A stretch of 64,000 bases of DNA from Kuschelorhynchus macadamiae (lineage: Eukaryota > Arthropoda > Insecta > Coleoptera > Curculionidae): positions 48,501 to 112,500 of the forward strand of contig JAUTXW010002476.1 of the NCBI GenBank assembly GCA_030620095.1. Reading direction: 5' to 3'. A program made the translations under genes and the position numbers. Shown here piece after piece: positions 57,641 through 64,000 of the stretch (position 1 is its first letter; every line of letters starts with the position of its first letter). Below the pieces are notes generated by a model, which was not told the DNA's origin, made no database searches, and saw only the letters and a list, made by a program, of their open reading frames with translations.

Positions 57641-58560
57641 TCCTCCTCCTATATACTGGACAATTCGTATCTCTCGCTGAATGTTGATTGTCTTCTGGAC
57701 TGTATCTCATTTTTGTACAGTTTGGGCATTTCATTCGGGTAACTTGACAATCTTTCTATATGTGATCACCTCCACATTTATGACAGCCATTGTATCCTTA
57801 CAATATTTTGCAACATGACCGAATCCAGAGCATCGTAAGCATATCGCTAGGTACATGTGTTCTTGCACGTACACTTATACAAGGTCCAATATAACTGTAT
57901 ATTTTTAAGGAACCATTTAGTTATTTCAGCAGGTGCTTGAAGTATCCAAATTTTTTTGCTGTGATTTCTACAAGGTATATGACCCTAATTTTGTCGATAA
58001 TACTAGATCTTTTTCAGTTTGGTAATAAATTCGTCATCTGGTATACCTTTTTAAATGCCAGTTACTGCAAACATAGGATCTGTGCTACGCGATTCCTTAA
58101 TTTCAATCTCCTTTCTACTTTTAAGGGTTAGTCTCAATTTTTCTTGTTGGGTCTCGCTTCAGCTTTCAACAGCAAGTGCTCCACTTTTTAAATGCCTTAT
58201 ATTTTTAAATCCCCCTTCTGTGTCTTCCTGATATATCTCACTTTTCAGTTGTCGAACTGTTTCTTTGGCGCCTGTAATTTGGTGTATGCGTATGACCGTC
58301 TCTAATTTTTTTTGCTACTCTGCTAGTATCCTTCCTTTTTCTATCTTGGTCTTGCATAGTTACTCGAAATTGAAGTGCCATTTTGTCCTTTTCCAAAGTT
58401 CCAATTTTATGCACGAGTAACGAGAGTGATTTGTGAATTGTACTAATCGAGGCTCTAATAGATTGATCGACTTTTTGACAAGATTCTATTTTTTGTATTG
58501 TATCCAACGCTGAGAATACCTGCAGAATAATATTTTCAGTTAATGTCACGTTCCATTACC
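57640..58560 (-). pseudogene. LINE family A ORF1 (gag-like), broken
   Basis: The RNA-binding ORF1 starts near 58549 (MTLTENIILQVFSALDTIQK) with a coiled-coil-like, Lys/Gln-rich N-terminal part (58238-58549). The C-terminal part, in several frames, has zinc knuckles: CLRCSGFGHVAKYC near 57800 and MKCPNCTKMRYSPEDNQHSA with TNCPVYRRR near 57650-57734. CCHC knuckles are typical of ORF1 in Jockey/R1/I-like LINEs. At least three frameshifts are present. Confidence 0.75.
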
Positions 58561-59179
58561 TGATGTCCCTTTCAAGAATTTGTAATCACATTGTTACCAA
58601 TATTCTCTTGATTCTCTGACGATAGCCCATCACATTATCTCTGAGTTAATTTACTTTTCTCGGGGGTACTGTCTGTGTCTGATCTATTTCTTTTATATGA
58701 AATTTCTTCTAATTTTTATTAATTATTATGTCATCTTGGTTAATTTGCTTTTAATCACAAATTAGGTCATTTTGTGGCGCTATTTTAATTTCAGGTTTTT
58801 TCTGCATATCTGACCCTAGCATGCATTTATCGAAGGCCCCCGTAATTTGTTTTAACCATCAGCTTGGTTATCGGCACTTTATGATATCACGGATTTGCCA
58901 GCGTACGTTTTTATTTGTTTGAAATCCTTATCGCGAGTTCCAATGATTTTAGTTATTTTAGATTTTGATCCGCACGATCCGACCTCATTAATCGAAAAAA
59001 CAGAATTTTATTTTTGGCAAAAATATACCGAGATAGATTTCTTAATGTATAGAGTAATTAAAATTAGATTGCTTGCATTCAAGTAAGATAATATTCGCCC
59101 TGTTGGTTTTTTCTTTGTTTTCTAATTAATATAGACGAGACAGATCTGTGATTATGTGTAAATTAAATACTGTTATTTA
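58561..59179. other. Non-coding stretch, probably LINE-A 5' region
   Basis: No gene is supported. The plus-strand 63-codon frame at 58895-59086 has no motif and sits in AT-rich DNA. Confidence 0.35.
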
Positions 59180-59186
59180 AAATGAA

Positions 59187-59208
59187 ATAAATAAATAAAT
59201 AAATATCG
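59187..59208 (-). repeat. (ATTT)n tail of LINE family C
   Basis: Five AAAT/ATTT units mark the 3' end of the minus-strand LINE. Such simple tails are common for CR1/L2/Jockey-like elements. Confidence 0.7.
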
Positions 59209-59764
59209 TCTTTATTTGGCATGTATATATACAAGATATATCCACACCCTGAGGTGAAAGAGAAGACCTATGGGTATTCTTACACCTAACCTCTTTCACT
59301 TACAATGTCTTTACAGCTATAAAATAAATGGACTTCGAGTTATATTTTTGATTATATTCAAAAATAAAAATTAGAAATAAATTAAATCAACCTAAAACTT
59401 ATTCAATCAGTCTGGTTACCCAATAATTGTCTCTTATATTTTAAGCGCAACTGACCTAAGGTACTTGATTTGAGTTCAGGACTTAAAGAATTGTACACAC
59501 AGACATATATGTAAAAGACAGCTGAAACAATGCAGTACGATGCTGTGGCATTGTCAAGCAGTCTCGCAGTCTAACATCTCTATTATTAACAAGATTTCGA
59601 AATATCAATTTTTCTCTGAGATACATTGGGACCGATGATCTCAACACCTTCATCAAGAATACAACAAAATGCAATTTCACAACGTTGGTAATTTTCAACC
59701 ATTTCAGTTCGTTTATTTTAGAGGAAACATGGTCATATATTACACCGGAATATAAAACGACAAC
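59209..59764 (-). pseudogene. LINE family C ORF2, C-terminal end
   Basis: Encodes YDHVSSKINELKWLKI, KLHFVVFLMKVLRSSVPMYL, LRDCLTMPQHRTALFQLSFTY. This is the conserved C-terminal region of Jockey/CR1-type RT proteins (K/NELKW then P-YL then P-HRT--F--SF-Y). After a frameshift, LKSSTLGQLRLKYKRQLLGN runs to a TGA at 59407-59409. It continues the ORF at 61011-62203 across the insertion 59769-61010. Confidence 0.8.
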
Positions 59765-59768
59765 AACT

Positions 59769-61010
59769 TTCAATGGTCCACGATAACGATCCGTTAGGCA
59801 GTACCGTTTCTAACTAGAATTAAAGACCCCATCTCTGTGGAGAGAATGCAAGCTCCGTCCAGTGAAGATAGAAACCGACCTAGTAAAAATTAATAATTGG
59901 AATTTAAACACGAGGCTAATTTTGGCCAATCAGAATAACGCATTTTGAGACACAATAACATAAAATCCTGTAGTGGAGAATAAAACGGGCTGTAAAAGGA
60001 CAGAAGGGGTTTTTTGAATCGTGAGTTGTCGAAGACCGAACAAGGAAGTAAAAATCGATAATCATCTTAAACTGTAGAGCAATTCAAAGAAAAGTAAAGA
60101 GCAGAAAATAAAGGTAAATATTTCCAGCTTTATTTGAAGTACATATTTTTGAGAAAATGGATTGTTTTATACAAGAAATCTTTATCCAAAGATAGGATAT
60201 CCCGACATCAAAACCAGGGGTAAAGATGTCCGAAGATTTGAAAATGTAAGAACCCAGTTTTTAATTTTGGATTCTCTTTTTAGCTCGTGAAGCTAGCTAG
60301 GGGTTCCATTGACCATTGTTCCAGTGCTTAGTTCAAGACAGTTCCAATATAATTTCCTGTTCCTGTATATTTTCCTTGTCAAGTTCCCAACGCAGTACGC
60401 ACGTCTGTAAGTCAGGGTAATAACCTTAACCTAGTAAAGGCAAGATCGCCGAGGTCCCAAAGAACACAATACAGAAATATCAGCTGAGTTTGTCGTGCAA
60501 TATTGGTGGCTGAATCTACGACTTTCAGATAAATACCAGTTATTTTTTATAAAGAAATGAGCACTACTGTGCAACTTTATTAACACACGGCAACAAATTG
60601 TGTAAACTTCTTTTCATAAATTACATTTTACAATAATCGAATTTTCTATTATCAAAATTAACGTATAAATTATATTCAATTATAAAAGGGGTTATAAATT
60701 ATATCAGGGAACTTTACTTTTGGGATTTAACAAAATTACGTATGAATTTCATTATTAGTCAGTACTTTTAGGCAGAACTTGTAACGTAAAGAATATAGAT
60801 AAGAGTTTGGCCAAACATAACAAAGTAGTCTATAGGATTGTATGACGGATATGTTAAAGTAAGCCTATTTTTTAAAATAACAGTGGTAAAACAATTTTTA
60901 ATCATTCAAGGATCATATAGTCAATAAACTTGCAGATTATTCACTATTACGTTGTTTTATTTATGTAGTTTGATAACCACCTCTCTAATTACAGTCATCA
61001 GACCGTAACA
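59769..61010. mobile_element. 1.24-kb insertion in LINE family C with AACT on both sides
   Basis: LINE sequence stops at AACT (61011-61014) and resumes at AACT (59765-59768), suggesting a 4-bp target duplication. The right end is CCGTAACA, LTR-like (TGTTACGG on the minus strand). The left end TTCAATGG is not a canonical LTR end. No coding sequence is seen. It could be a solo LTR with a mutated end or another non-autonomous element. Confidence 0.5.
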
Positions 61011-62203
61011 AACTATTTTGCACATATTGCAACCGACTTTTTGAAGAAGAAACTAAACAAGGGTAGTACACAATATTACAGTAATTAAATGTTGACAATA
61101 CCAAAGACTCACAAACCTTTTTTCTCATTTTAAAGTTAAGTCTACAACGATTGGCATACAAGGTTTTCATTTTAACATAAGTTTTTTTGTAAAAGTATCT
61201 TGACATGGTCTAAATCTCAGGTGGCTATCCAACATTAGACCCACATTTTTAGCACTAAAGGAGAAATTGAGATTTTCATTTGCGAGTTCAAGTCTCAAAG
61301 CGCATGCAATGCAGCTCTGTGATTTTCCTGACAAAACAACAATACTTGAGTCTTGTTTGGATTTATTTTTAAGTTATGCTCAGTCGAGTATATTAAAATG
61401 GCACTTAGGTCAACATTAACTCGTTTAGCTGCACATGTGAGTGTGTAAAAGATTTCTAAGATGTAAATCAGGAACAATAAGGGCCCCAAAATTGAGCCCT
61501 GAGGGACACCTGAAACTTTTTTCCCAGAAGATGATAACTTATTTTTAACACACACTTTTTACTGTCTACCTGACAGATAGTAGCCAAAGAATAACACAGC
61601 TCGCTCATCAAAACCCAAATATCTCAATTTTGCACAAAGTAAGTCATGATCCAGCACATCAAAGGCATTTGAATAATCCAGTGAGACTGATATGACAGCC
61701 ATATTTTTATCCAAAGCCCTTATATTATCTGTCAAATTCAGCAAGGCTGTTGATGTGCTGTGACCACTCCGAAAGCCAGATTGGTGAACGAGAAATAAAT
61801 TGTTGACACTCAGAAAATGCGAAACATGTGTATGTATAGCCCTTTCTATAACTTTTGATATAACTGGTAACAAACTAATTGGTCGAAGCTCCCCTAACAG
61901 AAAAAGGGTTATTAACTTTTGATACTGGACAATGGAGTCCTTCCAGCACTCTGGAAAGTATCCATATTCATGACAACTATTTATAATATAGGTGAGAGGG
62001 ACTAAGATAACTGGCAGACTAAGCTTTAGCATAAATAGGGTAAGCCCATCACGACCAGCAGCATTCGACTTAATATCATATACACATTTAAGGATTGAAT
62101 CAGGAGTTTCCACCTTAAAACAAAAATCCAGATCTGGGTTTAACCTACTGTAATTATAAAAATGTATTTTGTTTAGACAATTGTTAGTTTTTTTGAAAGA
62201 CAC
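61011..62203 (-). pseudogene. LINE family C ORF2: reverse transcriptase, broken
   Basis: The RT shows: NAAGRDGLTLFMLKLSLPVI, a degraded L-ELRPISLLPVISKVIERA, HQSGFRSGHSTSTALLNLTD, then DYSNAFDVLDHDLL (catalytic motif A, one Asp), GVPQGSILGPLLFLIYI (motif B region), and LKINPNKTQVLLF. Between IYILEIFYTLTCAAK and RVNVDL the YxDD loop is missing. The thumb region is at 60985-61206 (FKMRKKVCESLVLSTFNYCN, RLQYVQNSLLR). Stops and frameshifts occur near 61556 and 61290. The endonuclease region before 62203 is deleted. Confidence 0.87.
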
Positions 62204-62539
62204 TTAGAAAATATGCATTTATGTCATCAGCATTTTGTAACTCATCAGGTAGTTCCCAAGCACCTTTTGAACCTGAGTATACATTCATTTGCCTAAGACT
62301 TTTTCACAGTGTTTTTGAATTTTTTTGCTGTTTTTAATGTTTTACTGTTTACCTCTACCACATTCACAAACACTAAAAACAGAAAAATTGCACCTAATAT
62401 TCATATATAAGTTTATACAATTATTATATGTCAGAGAAATAATTAATTTTTTTATTTTGAAATTCAACAATTTTCAGCATATAGGGGCATTTTTTATCAA
62501 AAGAAGAGTGGTGAATATCTATATCTTCATTTTTGTCCT

Positions 62540-63328
62540 TTAATACCCTGATGCAATTAACACACTGGATTTCCAAATTACAACCCTTGTAAGGATGGTT
62601 TCTTGAACACCTTGAACAAATTTTTTAGGACTCACAGTTTTTAGCATAATGTCCAAATCCCATGCAGTTGAACCATTGTAAAATGCTAACGTGATTAAAT
62701 ACAAAGCAACGTGACCAGCCAATTCTAACTTTTTCGTTTTTTAGAAGAACACTATGGGTTTTCGGATCCACTTCTATTATAACATCAATTTTTTTATACT
62801 TATTTACAGATTTTTTTCAAAACCTTCATGTTAAAATTAGCATCTTCAACTAAATCATTTAGTCGAACAATATCGGTTATTAAACCATCATCAGAATCAT
62901 CAATACCAATGTTATCCTTGCTTATGTTAACAATTTTGATCTTCGGATTTTTCAAGCGAGGCTCCTCTAGTACATACTTCTCACCCAATATGTTCTGTAG
63001 TTGAGATCTTAGGGTAACAATATTGCTTTTATCTTTACAGCCAATAATTACTTTTCCATTATTTCCTTCTCGAAACTTGGTTATTTTAAGATTGGTTGGA
63101 TCCTCTTGCTTTATTACAAAAACAGATTCGGTTTTTTTTTCGTTTTAGTGCGTCAGAATATAATCTTGGCTCATTTGTAGTTTCGGCTTGATTATCCATG
63201 TTAGCACTTTTAATGATACTCAAGTCGCTTTTAATCTCTTTCAGCATTTTTACAATAAGGGGAATGTGTCTTGTTATTTGCAAGTAATTATCACGTAAGA
63301 AAACAAGGAGACGTTGTTGTAAAGGCAT
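62540..63328 (-). pseudogene. LINE family C ORF1 (gag-like) with zinc knuckles, broken
   Basis: N-terminal MPLQQRLLVFLRDNYLQITR and a TTNEPRLYSDALKRKK segment start the ORF at 63328. A middle region follows in a shifted frame (KIKIVNISKDNIGIDDSDDG, DIVRLNDLVEDANFNMKVLK). The end (about 62550-62700) has Cys/His spacing of CCHC knuckles, fragmented by stops. The stretch 62204-62540 holds the junction where ORF1 joins the RT part after loss of the endonuclease domain. Confidence 0.68.
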
Positions 63329-64000
63329 ATTAGAATTTAATTATTTGAAGAATATCCTAAACTAGCAACGTTTACTGCAATAGAAGCGGTAATTCCTACA
63401 CCTAACTCGTTTTCACTGTGTGCCGTAGTAGGATTAGATGAATTCGAGGAGAACGACATAGACAGGAAAATTAAAAGAATTGGTACTTAAAAAAGGAAGA
63501 TTGTCATTCGTCTCGTCTTCTTCGCACCTTCTTCTTTTTTTCTAGTCTATCTTACACACTAATTATCCCGATCAACGCACGACGTTTCCGGGGCGATTTT
63601 TAAAGTTTCGGTTCGTTTTTTGAATAAACGGTTGAAATCGAAGGGTTTTTCTTGCAGAAAGCCCTTTCAAAGATGCTACCGACACTTCATGTTGTTAGCC
63701 ATAAAGAAGATGTTTTAAAAAATATATTAATTTTATTTAAATAAATAAATTTAATATATAACTTGAAATCAATAATCGAAGGTACAAGTTTACTGTACAA
63801 AGTCTATGCCGCATCTCACGGTCGTTGGGTATATCGGCGCGGCGGAACAGCTTACCTTGCAACTATCTACTTGGTCCCCATGAGAACGTATTGAAGGACA
63901 CTTTAGGACACACATAACTTCATCAAAATGTTGTTCTTCAGACCAGTTATATGAACAAAAATTGTGTGATATAAAAAATCATACATGAGAAGAACTAACA
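63329..64000. other. Non-coding stretch, probably LINE-C 5' region and flank
   Basis: No gene is seen. 63490-63660 is relatively GC-rich (TCGTCTCGTCTTCTTCGCAC) and may be the LINE 5' untranslated/promoter region. The remainder is AT-rich. Confidence 0.35.

Noticed and set aside
58895..59086. 63-codon plus-strand frame
   Set aside because: No motif, AT-rich composition, and no splice or promoter support.

Overview
This window looks like a repeat-dominated, AT-rich animal genome segment, most likely from an insect. The grounds are short GT-AG introns, the transposon mix (P-like/THAP, mariner, hAT, Ty3/gypsy, Penelope-like, gag-bearing LINEs), and the near absence of host coding sequence. I cannot name the species. 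Nothing bacterial is present: no operons, rRNA, tRNA genes or CRISPR. Almost every longer reading frame belongs to a mobile element, and only one stretch (51219-51417) is a convincing host exon.

Layout. 1-2950: dispersed repeats and a fold-back element. 2952-5396: mariner-like element with ~490-bp inverted repeats and a split, broken transposase gene. 5995-8178: probable solo LTR with a 4-bp target duplication. 8435-9283: reverse-oriented 144-bp satellite, then a TA tract. 9343-23245: a three-level nest. A LINE (family A) is split by a Ty3/gypsy retrotransposon (~9541-22810), whose 5' LTR is itself split by a 3.8-kb hAT element (10576-14354) with an intact 837-codon transposase. The 3' LTR keeps the empty site. 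23246-23620: TA tract and satellite in the opposite orientation. 23871-26870: decayed P-element-like (THAP) transposase gene. 27300-30950: two blocks of the satellite, one carrying a MITE with ~78-bp inverted repeats. 31332-33091: element with a THAP-like start and ~220-bp tandem repeats. 33611-36678: fold-back element, second intron-bearing mariner relative, and a third mariner/Tc1 fragment. 37514-38400: LINE RNase H fragment. 38490-53000: mostly AT-rich non-coding DNA with MITEs, a tRNA-derived SINE and host exon candidates on the minus strand. 53024-54516: near-perfect palindrome of two head-to-head Penelope-like 3' ends, bordered by TA tracts (the right one ~490 bp). 55012-58560: mariner fragment inserted at a TA in a second LINE-A copy. 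59180-63350: a different LINE (family C), split by a ~1.24-kb insertion.

How it fits together. The only apparently intact protein gene is the hAT transposase. The other elements are dead, truncated or internally deleted. Several insertions can be ordered because one copy interrupts another: LINE-A, then gypsy, then hAT; dispersed repeat, then solo LTR; LINE-A, then mariner; LINE-C, then the 1.24-kb insert. The host signal is a 199-bp exon resembling the PH-GRAM part of myotubularin-related MTMR3/4 proteins, plus a possible short first coding exon at 47308-47367.
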